This document shows positions 1 through 7,900 of a stretch of DNA of 32,605 nt, one piece after another. Under the pieces are notes generated by a model, which was not told the DNA's origin, searched no databases, and was given only the letters and a program-made list of their open reading frames with translations. Source of the DNA: Verrucomicrobiota bacterium (lineage in GTDB: Bacteria; Verrucomicrobiota; Verrucomicrobiia; Verrucomicrobiales; Akkermansiaceae); contig JAPLUI010000212.1 in NCBI GenBank assembly GCA_026397725.1, forward strand, positions 1-32,605, in the 5' to 3' direction. The translations under genes were made by a program, and so were the position numbers. Position 1 is the first letter of the stretch. Every line of letters begins with the position of its first letter.

Positions 1-111
1 ATGTCCTATCCGAACCGGAACCATGCCATCAAGGAAGGCAAGAATACCAGACGCCAACTCTACGAAACGCTCACCCGGTATTTGCACAACAACCTGCCGA
101 CGGCACCATGA
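1..111 (+). CDS. S9 family (DPP IV-like) peptidase, C-terminal end, truncated by window edge
   Basis: An open frame runs from the first base to a TGA at 109-111 and gives 36 residues. The sequence contains SYPNRNHAIKEGKNTRRQLY followed by ETLTRYLHNNLP. This matches the extreme C-terminus of prolyl-oligopeptidase/dipeptidyl-peptidase-IV family enzymes, where the catalytic His lies in a (D/N)H(G/A)I motif followed by a helix ending near '(T/S)R(Y/F)L...L'. The His here is residue 8 of the fragment. The ATG at position 1 is most likely an internal Met, not the start, because the whole propeller domain, the nucleophile Ser and the Asp must lie upstream of the window. The family would remove N-terminal dipeptides from exported or periplasmic peptides. 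The family call is from recalled motif similarity; substrate and localisation cannot be seen. Confidence 0.8.
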   Translation: MSYPNRNHAIKEGKNTRRQLYETLTRYLHNNLPTAP

Positions 112-150
112 CGGACCGCCCCCGCGGGTGAGGCAACGCATGAACCGAGC

Positions 151-220
151 AGGTGCCACACCATCGCGCCGCCCATGCGGGCGGACCAGTGGGCGGCCCG
201 AGGCCGGGCCGCCCTACCCG
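151..220 (+). repeat. REP-like palindromic repeat, copy 1 (direct repeat of 320-389)
   Basis: About 69 bp that recurs at 320-389 with only a couple of substitutions. It contains a perfect 9-bp inverted repeat, GGGCGGCCC at 191-199 and GGGCCGCCC at 206-214, around a 6-nt loop. It lies in non-coding DNA between the peptidase stop and tdh. It looks like a repetitive extragenic palindrome. It could also act as a transcript-end hairpin for the peptidase gene, but no T-run follows. Confidence 0.7.
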
Positions 221-226
221 TTGCCT

Positions 227-256
227 GGTAGGGCGTGGCGGCCTCGCCGCGCCCTG
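227..256 (-). repeat. REP-like palindromic repeat, inverted partner with compensated stem
   Basis: An 11-bp stem (230-240 pairing with 245-255, one G-T pair) closes a 4-nt loop. Read on the minus strand, it has the same skeleton as the hairpin at 191-218: the ends match GGTAGGGCG...CGCCC, while the middle stem bases differ on both arms and still pair. Its GGTAGGGC (227-234) is the reverse complement of GCCCTACC (211-218), so copies 1 and 2 form a head-to-head pair separated by 8 bp, like a BIME doublet. Confidence 0.6.
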
Positions 257-319
257 ACTGCCCTGCGGCTGCAACGGCCCATGCAAATGCCACGGTGCTG
301 CGCTTTTCTTGCGCTTGCC

Positions 320-389
320 AGGTGCCACACCATCGCGCCGCCCATGCGGGCGGAAAAGTGGGCGGCCCGAGGCCGGGCCGCCCTACCCT
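320..389 (+). repeat. REP-like palindromic repeat, copy 3 (direct repeat of 151-220)
   Basis: Second copy of the element at 151-220, with the same 9-bp inverted repeat (360-368 with 375-383). It differs mainly by 'aaa' for 'acc' just before the stem and by a 5-bp insertion after the CCCTACCC end. It ends about 80 bp before the tdh start, so it occupies the tdh upstream region. The rest of 112-466 shows no gene that I can support. Confidence 0.7.
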
Positions 390-466
390 GCCCGTTGCCC
401 TGACGCATGGCGCGAAGAATTTTATCGCGTTCGGGGCGGGGTGAGGCACGCTCGCGGCGCACCGAA

Positions 467-1495
467 ATGAAAGCACTGGTAAAGGCAAAGGCAGCACCCG
501 GATTGTGGTTGCAAGACGTCCCGGAACCCGCCGTGGGGCCGATGGATGTCTTGATCAAAATCCGCAAGACCTCGATCTGTGGTACCGACGTCCACATTTG
601 GAAATGGGATGCCTGGGCACAACGGACGATCCCGCTGGGGATGCACGTCGGCCACGAGTTTTGCGGGGTGGTGGAGGCGGTGGGTGCCGGGGTCACCGAG
701 GTCCAGCCGGGCGAGTTGGTGTCAGGCGAAGGGCACATCGTGTGCGGCCGCTGCCGGAACTGCCTCGCCGGCCGCCGCCACCTCTGCCCTAACACGCTGG
801 GCGTGGGGGTCAATCGCCCGGGGGCTTTCGCCGAATACCTCTCGATCCCGTATCGCAACGTCTATAAGGTCAATCCTAACATCCCGGAGGAGGTCATATC
901 CACCTTCGACCCGCTCGGCAACGCGGTCCACACCGCGTTGTCCTGGGAGCTGGTGGCGGAGGACGTGCTGATCACCGGGGCCGGCCCGATCGGCTGCATG
1001 GCCGCCGCTGTCTGCAAGTTCGCCGGCGCGCGCCACATCGTCATCACGGACGTGAACCCGTACCGGCTCGCACTCGCCAACACCCTGGGGGCCACCCGCA
1101 CGGTTGACGTGACCACGGAGTCGCTCGCAGGCGTCATGCACGAGTTGGGCATGCAAGAGGGCTTCGATGTGGGCCTGGAAATGTCGGGGCACCCGTCCGG
1201 CTTGCGCGACATCCTCGAACACAGTTCCAACGGGGCCAAGATCTCGCTGTTAGGCATTTTCCCGGAGCCCGTGGCGATCGATTGGGACAAGGTCATTTTC
1301 AAAGGGCTGATCCTGAAAGGGATTTACGGGCGGGAGATGTTCGAGACCTGGTACAAAATGAGCAGCATGATTCGCGCCGGGCTGGACATTTCCCCGGTCA
1401 TCACTCATCGCTACCCGTGCCACGAATTCGAGCAGGGTTTTGCGACCATGATGTCCGGGCACTCCGGGAAAGTTGTCCTCGACTGGACCATCTGA
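467..1495 (+). CDS. tdh: L-threonine 3-dehydrogenase
   Basis: Encodes a 342-residue zinc- and NAD-dependent medium-chain dehydrogenase that oxidises L-threonine to 2-amino-3-ketobutyrate, the first step of threonine breakdown to glycine and acetyl-CoA. The start at 467 ([12 protein letters not shown]) is chosen because it gives the usual family length (E. coli Tdh is 341) and because the open frame upstream is repeat-rich, non-conserved sequence. Visible features: catalytic-zinc residues C38, H63 and E64 (in [10 protein letters not shown] and VGHEF), with T40 and H43 of the proton relay; structural-zinc cysteines C93, C96, C99 and C107; and a Rossmann ITGAGPIG loop near residue 175. No convincing Shine-Dalgarno sequence precedes the ATG. 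It is followed after 77 bp by the phosphorylase-like gene. I do not see the usual partner kbl (2-amino-3-ketobutyrate CoA ligase) in this window. Confidence 0.95.
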   Translation: MKALVKAKAAPGLWLQDVPEPAVGPMDVLIKIRKTSICGTDVHIWKWDAWAQRTIPLGMHVGHEFCGVVEAVGAGVTEVQPGELVSGEGHIVCGRCRNCLAGRRHLCPNTLGVGVNRPGAFAEYLSIPYRNVYKVNPNIPEEVISTFDPLGNAVHTALSWELVAEDVLITGAGPIGCMAAAVCKFAGARHIVITDVNPYRLALANTLGATRTVDVTTESLAGVMHELGMQEGFDVGLEMSGHPSGLRDILEHSSNGAKISLLGIFPEPVAIDWDKVIFKGLILKGIYGREMFETWYKMSSMIRAGLDISPVITHRYPCHEFEQGFATMMSGHSGKVVLDWTI

Positions 1496-1572
1496 CCCCG
1501 CTCCACTGCCTTGGCACGTCGTTTGCATCGTTCCTGTCCACCATTGCTTGCACCACGCCTAACGAATCCTCC

Positions 1573-3234
1573 ATGACAGAATCCTGTTTACCCAAACCGT
1601 TTGCCCACCCCTACGCCATCGCCCCGCAATATGCCAAGAGCGTGGTGTATTTTTCCTGTGAATTCGCCATTGACCAAAGTTTCAAGATCTACTCCGGCGG
1701 GCTTGGCTTTCTCGCGGGGTCGCACATGCGCTCGGCGGCCGATCTGCGCCAGAACTTGTGCGGCATCGGCATCCTGTGGACCTTTGGCTACTACGACCAA
1801 TCCCGCGGCGAAGACCGCGAGCTGGCCATTCAGTTCCGCAAAAAACAATACACCTTCCTCCAGGACACCGGGATTCGTTTTACCGTCCCGATCCACGGCC
1901 ATCCGGTCTGGGTCAAGGCGATGTTTCTGCCCGGCGACATTTTCGGCACCGTGCCGATGTTTTTCCTCAGCACCGACATGGCGGAAAACGACGAACTCTC
2001 GCGGGCGCTGACCCATCGACTCTACGACAACGACCCGCTCCGCCGCATCGCCCAATACATCATTCTCGGTGCCGGTGGCGCACGCCTGATGGAGGAACTC
2101 GGCGTCGATCCGGAGATCTGGCATCTCAACGAAGCCCACGGCCTCTCCGCCGCCTTCCGCCTCTATGAGAAATTCCGCAGCCTCAACGAGGTGAAACGCC
2201 GCTTGGTCTTCACCACCCATACCCCGGAAGAGGCGGGCAATGACCGGCATGACTTCAGGTTGCTGCGGGAGTTCTCGTTTTTCGGCGACGTGCCAGAGGC
2301 GGAAATCCGCGCCATCACCGGCATCGAGGGCGAGGTGTTCAACCACTCGCTCGCCGCGCTCCGCCTCAGTCATGCCGCCAACGGCGTCTCCAAGCTCCAC
2401 GGCGAAGTCTCCCGCCAGATGTGGAGCAAGTATCCTGGCGTCTGCGAAATCACCCACGTCACCAACGCCCAGAACAAGAAATACTGGGTCGATAAGGACC
2501 TCGAAGCCGCACGCCTTGCCGGTGACCTCGCGGCCCTCCGCCGGCGCAAGCGCGAACTCAAGGAAGAACTCTTCAGCCAGGTGGCCAATCAGACTGGCAA
2601 ACTTTTCAAGCCCGACGTCCTGACCCTGGTTTGGGCCCGCCGTTTTGCCAGCTACAAACGTCCCGATCTCATCGCTCGCGATGCCCGGTTGTTCCGCGAA
2701 CTCATCAGCAATGCCGGGCATCCGATCCAGATCCTGTGGGCCGGCAAACCCTATCCGTTTGACTCCGACGCCATCGGCACCTTCAACCATCTCATCCGCC
2801 TCACCAAGGACACGGCCAATGCCACCGTGCTGGTCGGTTACGAACTCGGCCTGTCACGCCTCCTGAAAAACGGTGCCGACCTCTGGCTCAACAACCCGGT
2901 GGTCACCCGCGAGGCGTCCGGCACCTCCGGCATGACCGCCGCCATGAACGCCGCCGTCAATCTATCAACCTACGACGGCTGGGTCTGCGAATTCGCCCGC
3001 GATGGTCAGAACTCCTTCATCGTTCCCCCCGCCGACCCCTGGCTCAGCCCTGAGGACCGCGACCGCCACGATCTGTGCGGGATCTATCAGGCTCTCAACG
3101 AGCGCGTGCTGCCACTCTACTGCGACACGCCGGATGCTTGGTATCGCCTGGTGCTCAATTCCATGAACGACGTGGTGCCCTTCTTCGATGCCGACCGGAT
3201 GGCTGACGAGTATTACCGGAAGATCTATGTTTGA
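1573..3234 (+). CDS. Short alpha-glucan phosphorylase-like protein (GT35 fold) lacking the PLP lysine
   Basis: A 553-residue protein of the short alpha-glucan/glycogen phosphorylase group, which releases glucose-1-phosphate from alpha-1,4-glucans. The start at 1573 (MTESCLPKPFAHPYAIAPQYAKS) is chosen because the frame upstream of it overlaps tdh and is unrelated to the family. Motifs: SVVYFSCEFAIDQ and YSGGLGFLAGSH near the N-terminus; TTHTPEEAGNDRHD; WARRFASYKRPD, whose R357 and K362 correspond to the phosphate-binding R569/K574 pair of muscle phosphorylase; and a C-terminal EASGTSGM-TAAMN block. In classical phosphorylases the residue after that Met is the Schiff-base lysine for pyridoxal phosphate. 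Here it is Thr455 (ACC at 2935-2937), so either this subfamily is not PLP-dependent or the protein is not a phosphorylase. It lies 48 bp upstream of the oxidase gene. The fold assignment is firm; the activity is not. Confidence 0.85.
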   Translation: MTESCLPKPFAHPYAIAPQYAKSVVYFSCEFAIDQSFKIYSGGLGFLAGSHMRSAADLRQNLCGIGILWTFGYYDQSRGEDRELAIQFRKKQYTFLQDTGIRFTVPIHGHPVWVKAMFLPGDIFGTVPMFFLSTDMAENDELSRALTHRLYDNDPLRRIAQYIILGAGGARLMEELGVDPEIWHLNEAHGLSAAFRLYEKFRSLNEVKRRLVFTTHTPEEAGNDRHDFRLLREFSFFGDVPEAEIRAITGIEGEVFNHSLAALRLSHAANGVSKLHGEVSRQMWSKYPGVCEITHVTNAQNKKYWVDKDLEAARLAGDLAALRRRKRELKEELFSQVANQTGKLFKPDVLTLVWARRFASYKRPDLIARDARLFRELISNAGHPIQILWAGKPYPFDSDAIGTFNHLIRLTKDTANATVLVGYELGLSRLLKNGADLWLNNPVVTREASGTSGMTAAMNAAVNLSTYDGWVCEFARDGQNSFIVPPADPWLSPEDRDRHDLCGIYQALNERVLPLYCDTPDAWYRLVLNSMNDVVPFFDADRMADEYYRKIYV

Positions 3235-3282
3235 CCCGCTTGCGCCATGGCATTTCCAGAGTCCATCCCCGCAGGACCCGCG

Positions 3283-4689
3283 ATGACTTTCGCGGATCCC
3301 GCAGCATTGCCCCCTGCCACCATCGCCGCTGCAATCGGTGATCTCATCGGGGCGGACCAGGTTTCCACGGCGGGGGATGTGTTAGCCAGTCATGCGGCGG
3401 ACAAGTGGTCGGCCAGCCACTTGCCGGACCTCGTGGTGTGGGCGGAAAGCACGGCGGAGGTGGCCGCGGTGTTGGCCTATGCGCACGGCCACCGGGTGCC
3501 GGTGACCACGCGGGGCGCGGGGGTCGGCTACGTTGGCGGTTGTGTGCCGATCCAGGGCGGCATCGTGCTCTCCACCGCCCGGATGAACCGCATCCTTGGC
3601 ATGCACCCGGAAGATGGCGTCGCCATCGTCCAGCCCGGCGTCATCACCAGCGCCTTGCAGGAGGCCGCCCGCAGCGTCGGCTGGGAATACCCGCCCGACC
3701 CGGCATCGCTCAAGGAATGTTCGATCGGTGGCAACATCGCCACCAATGCCGGCGGTCCCCGTTGCCTGAAATACGGCGTCACCCGGGCGTATGTGTTAGG
3801 ACTCGAGGTGGTCCTGGCTGATGGCCGGGTCGTCCGCACCGGCGGGCGAACTCACAAGAACAAAACCGGCTTTGATCTGAGCGGATTGTTCACCGGTTCG
3901 GAAGGGATGCTAGGGGTCATCACCGAGGCCACCTTGCGGCTCATTCCGCGGCCCGCGAGCCGTGGCATGTTCGCGGCGATTTTCCCGGACTTTGCGCTCG
4001 CCGCCGCCGCCGTCCAGGCGATCCTCGATGCCGGCCATCTGCCCTCGGCTCTTGAAATCACCGATGCCTTCACGCTCGCCGCCGCCCGCCGGCGACTCGG
4101 GCCCGCAGTTTTTCCGCCGGGTGATGCCTATCTCATCGTGGAGATCGACGGCCGCCCCGCCGCCGTCCGCGCCGAGCTTGAGGAACTCCATGCGCTGCTA
4201 ACCTCGCTCGGGGCCACGGCACTGGACCGCGCTCCGGATGAGGCGTCCTGCGAGCGCATCTGGAACCTCCGCCGCGAGTTCTCGTACGCGCTGCGGGACA
4301 CCGGCCTGACGAAACTCAACGAGGACATCGTGGTCCCCCGTTCCAAGCTGGTCGAACTGGTGGAATTCGCCAGCTCGTTAGAAGCGGACACCGGCATTCC
4401 CATCGCCTGCTTCGGCCATGCCGGCGATGGCAACCTCCACACCAACCTGATGGTGGGCAACTACGCCGATCCGGCGGTTAGGGAAGCCGCCCATGCCGCG
4501 CTCAACCGCTTGTTCGCCTGGGTGTTGGCCCACGGCGGAGCCATCACCGGTGAGCATGGCGTGGGTCTCGCCAAGAAACCCTGGATTCGCGCCGCGCTCG
4601 GCGAGGTCTCGCTCGACCTCCACCGCTCGCTCAAACACACGCTCGATCCCCACCACATTCTCAATCCGGGAAAGTTCCTCGACCTCTGA
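3283..4689 (+). CDS. FAD-linked oxidase, GlcD-like (glycolate or D-2-hydroxyacid dehydrogenase)
   Basis: A 468-residue flavoprotein of the vanillyl-alcohol-oxidase/GlcD family, which oxidises 2-hydroxyacids such as glycolate or D-lactate. The ATG at 3283 is preferred over the one at 3247 because AGGA at 3273-3276 is well spaced before it and none precedes 3247. Visible features: the FAD_binding_4 core with VTTRGAGVGYVGG near residues 74-87; SIGGNIATNAGGPRCLKYG with the flavin-contacting glycines; a C-terminal FAD-linked oxidase domain with GHAGDGNLHTN near 377; GEHGVGLAKKPW near 423; and an HILNPGKFLDL end typical of GlcD. No glcE or glcF partner (second flavin subunit, iron-sulfur subunit) is present nearby, so the electron acceptor and exact substrate are open. 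It ends 230 bp before the convergent giant gene. Confidence 0.9.
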   Translation: MTFADPAALPPATIAAAIGDLIGADQVSTAGDVLASHAADKWSASHLPDLVVWAESTAEVAAVLAYAHGHRVPVTTRGAGVGYVGGCVPIQGGIVLSTARMNRILGMHPEDGVAIVQPGVITSALQEAARSVGWEYPPDPASLKECSIGGNIATNAGGPRCLKYGVTRAYVLGLEVVLADGRVVRTGGRTHKNKTGFDLSGLFTGSEGMLGVITEATLRLIPRPASRGMFAAIFPDFALAAAAVQAILDAGHLPSALEITDAFTLAAARRRLGPAVFPPGDAYLIVEIDGRPAAVRAELEELHALLTSLGATALDRAPDEASCERIWNLRREFSYALRDTGLTKLNEDIVVPRSKLVELVEFASSLEADTGIPIACFGHAGDGNLHTNLMVGNYADPAVREAAHAALNRLFAWVLAHGGAITGEHGVGLAKKPWIRAALGEVSLDLHRSLKHTLDPHHILNPGKFLDL

Positions 4690-4843
4690 AATCCGTGGTG
4701 AAAATTCTTGCAGCAGGAGCCAGCGGTGGCCGTGACTATGTTCACAGTTCCTGATTCCGGCGGAAAATGAGTTGGCACTTTCTGGCGTTTCAGACGAATT
4801 ACGTGAATCATCCGCGCATGGGTTTCGGGTGGCAGAAATCCGG

Positions 4844-4919
4844 GCGTGCGGAACTTGCAGTCGCAGCACGCGGCGCGACGGCACTTCGCGTTGGGGTGCG
4901 ATGGGAGGCAGGTGATCGG
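4844..4919 (-). repeat. Conserved 3' flank of giant gene 1 (duplicate of 16626-16701)
   Basis: The 76 bp just downstream of the giant-gene-1 stop codon match the 76 bp downstream of giant gene 2 at 72 of 76 positions, and the match continues into the C-terminal coding sequence. It is non-coding by the annotation used here. It could be a shared 3' UTR or processing signal, or the footprint of a segmental duplication. No T-rich intrinsic terminator is visible. The remainder of the convergent gap (4690-4843) holds nothing I can identify. Confidence 0.75.
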
Positions 4920-7900
4920 TCATCGCCGGATTCTGGCAAACAGCCTGGATGCCGTGGGCGGAAAGGTGTAAGGCGACGTCGCGCCAACGACATCCTGCCA
5001 GTCCGCAAGCGTCTCGGAGACCTGCAGGATGCCGTCGCCAAGCCACTCGATGGTGAAAGTGCCATTGCCGTTGCGGACGAAACGGGTGACCCGGAGTTCC
5101 GGCAGCAGAACATAACTCGTGACTTGCTCGATCAGGCTCGAGCTGCCGTTGTATTGGCCCGTGGTGGCGCGGCCCCGGGCGCGGATCAAGCCACTGGCTG
5201 GCAGGCTCAGGCCGGTCTCCGCCCAGCCGCCGCTGATGCGCGTGCCGCCGGTCCCCAACGGTGTCCAGGTCGCACCGCCATCGGCGCTCAGCTCGAAGGT
5301 GACTTGTTCGACTTCCGGCGCGGTTCCGCCGCGCAACCACTGCACCTGCGTGGCAGCGGGAATGCTGAGGGCCTGGGTGGCAGGTTCGTTCAGCAGCCGG
5401 GCGACGCATTGGGACGCAATCCCGCCCACGGTGGTGAAGTTGCCAGTCAGCAGAATCCCGCCGTCCGCCTGCACGGCCAGGCCATGGACGGAAGTGTAGT
5501 AACTGGTCCACTCGACGTTTGGGTCCAAACTGGTGTCGAGTGTGCCATCGGCGTTGAGCCGGGCGATACAAACGCGTGCCGTCCCGCCCACCATGGTGAA
5601 CGCACCCCCCAGCAGAATTCTGCCGTCCACCTGCACCGCCAGGCTACGGACCAAGCCGTTCGTGTCGGGATTGAAGCTGGGGTCGAGCGTGCCGTCGGCA
5701 TTGAGCCGGGCAATGTGGTTGCACGCCACCCCACCCACGGTGGTGAAGCCGCCCCCCAGCAGAATCTTGCCGTCGGCCTGGGGCACCATGCTAAGGGCAT
5801 CGGAGTTCAGGTTGGGGTTGAAGCCGGGGTCGAGCGTGCCGTCGGCATTGAGCCGGGCGAGATGGTGGCGTTCCGTCACTCCAACGGTCATGAACGCGCC
5901 ACCTAACAGAATCTTGCCGTCGGCCTGCACCGCCAGACCATAGACGCAATCGTTTGGAGTCGGGTTGAAGCCGGGATCGAGCGTGCCGTCGGCATGGAGC
6001 CGGGCAATGCAGTTGCGTGCCGTCCCGCCCACCATGGAGAACAGGCCCCCCAGCAGGATCTTCCCGTCGGCTTGGACCACGATGCTATGAACGTAGCTGT
6101 TCACGTTTGGGTTGAAGCCGACGTCGAGGGTGCCGTCGGGATTGAGCCGGGCGATGCCATTGCGTGCGATTCCGCCGACGGTGTTGAGGCTGCCCCCCAA
6201 CAGAATCTTGCCATCCCGCTGCACCGCGAGGCACGAGACGTGGCTGTTTCCGTAGCCCACGTCCGGGTTGAAGCCGGGGTCGAGCGTGCCGTCAACATTG
6301 AGCCGGGCGATAAAGTTACGCGCCATCTCGCCCACGCTGGTGAAGTCGCCTCCTAACAGGATCTTCCCGTCGGCCTGCACGGCCACGCCATAGACGAAGG
6401 CCCCGCCCACGTGCGGATTGAAGCCGGCGCTGTCCACCCGGGTTTGCGTGCCGGCCAGGGCAATGTCGAACGGCGATTCGTCGGGATCATTACTGGCGAG
6501 TTGGAGGGTGGCGCTGCGCAAGCCGTCGCCGGTGGGGTGGAAAGTCACGGTGAAGGTCGTGCTTGCCCCCGTGGCCAGTGAGGCGGACAGGCCACTGGTG
6601 TCTAGCAGATAGTCATCCGCCCCGCTGCCGGCTATGGTCACCGCCCCCAGCGTGAGGTTGGCAGTCCCGGGGTTGGAAATGGTGAAGGTCAGCGGCGGAC
6701 CGGCCTGGCCCAACAAGACGGTGCCGAAGTTCACCGTGCCGACGCCGTCCGCCAACTGGTCCCCATTCAACACCACGGCGATTTCCGGCGTTGGCCCGGC
6801 ATAACCCGCCACCTGCTCGATCACGCCGGAACTGCCGTTATATTGGCCTGCCGTGGCCCGCCCCAGGGCCCGGATCAGGCCGCTGGGCGGCAGGCTCAAG
6901 CCGGTGGTGGCCCAGCCGCCGGCAATGCGTGCGCCGCCGCCCAGCGCGGTCCAGGTGGCACCCCAATCCGTGCTAAACTCGAAGGTGACTTGTTCGACTT
7001 CCGGTGCCGTCCCGCCGCGCATCCAGTGCACTTGCGTGGGATCCGGAACATGCAGCGTCTGAGTGGCTGGCTCGTTGAGCAACCGGGCGAACCGGTTGCG
7101 CACCACTCCTCCCACGTTGATGAAATTGCCCCCCAGCAGAATCTGCCCGTCGGCTTGCAACGCCACGCTATAGACAAAGGCGCTGGCGTCCTGCCGAAAG
7201 CCGGCGTCAAGCGTGCCGTCGCCATTGAGGCGGGCGAAATAGGCCCGCGGCGTCCCGCCCACGCTGGTGAAATTGCCCCCTAGCAGAATCTTCCCATCCG
7301 CTTGGGCGACGGTGCTCAAGACGATGGAGTTTACGTTTGGGTCAAAGTCGGGGTCGAGCGTGCCATTGGGATTGAGCCGCGCGAGATGGTTGCGCGTCAC
7401 TTCGCTCACGGTGGTGAAGGTTCCGCCCAGGAGAATCCTGCCATCGGCCTGCACCGCCACGCTCTGGACGTTATTGTTGGCGTTCGGGTTGAAGTCGGGG
7501 TCAAGCGTCCCGTCGGCATTGAGCCGCGCGAGGCGGTTGCGCGTCACCCCGCCCACGGTGGTGAACCCGCCTCCCAGCAGAATCCTGCCGTCGGCCTGCA
7601 CGACCACACTAAAGACGATACCACTTGGGTTCGGGTTGAAGTCGGGGTCGAGGGTGCCGTCCGCATTGAGTCGGGCCAGGTAGTTTCGCGCCGTCCCGCC
7701 GACGCTGGTGAAGCTGCCCCCCAGCAGAATTTTTCCATCCGCTTGCATGGCCGTGCTGGAGACAGTGGAGTTGGCATTCGGGTTGAAGCCGGGGTCGAGC
7801 GTGCCGTCCGCATTGAGCCGGGCGATGCGGTTGCGCGGCACCCCCCCCACCATGGTGAACCCGCCTCCCAGCAGAATCCTCCCGTCCGCCTGCACCGATA

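Noticed and set aside
1..3. ATG at the first base as the start of a 36-residue peptide
   Set aside because: The sequence matches the C-terminal catalytic-His region of S9 peptidases, so the Met is most likely internal and the gene is cut by the window.
4920..5100. PEP-CTERM or LPxTG anchor at the giant-protein C-termini
   Set aside because: There is no PEP or LPxTG motif and no terminal hydrophobic helix; the tail is polar and ends in FARIRR.
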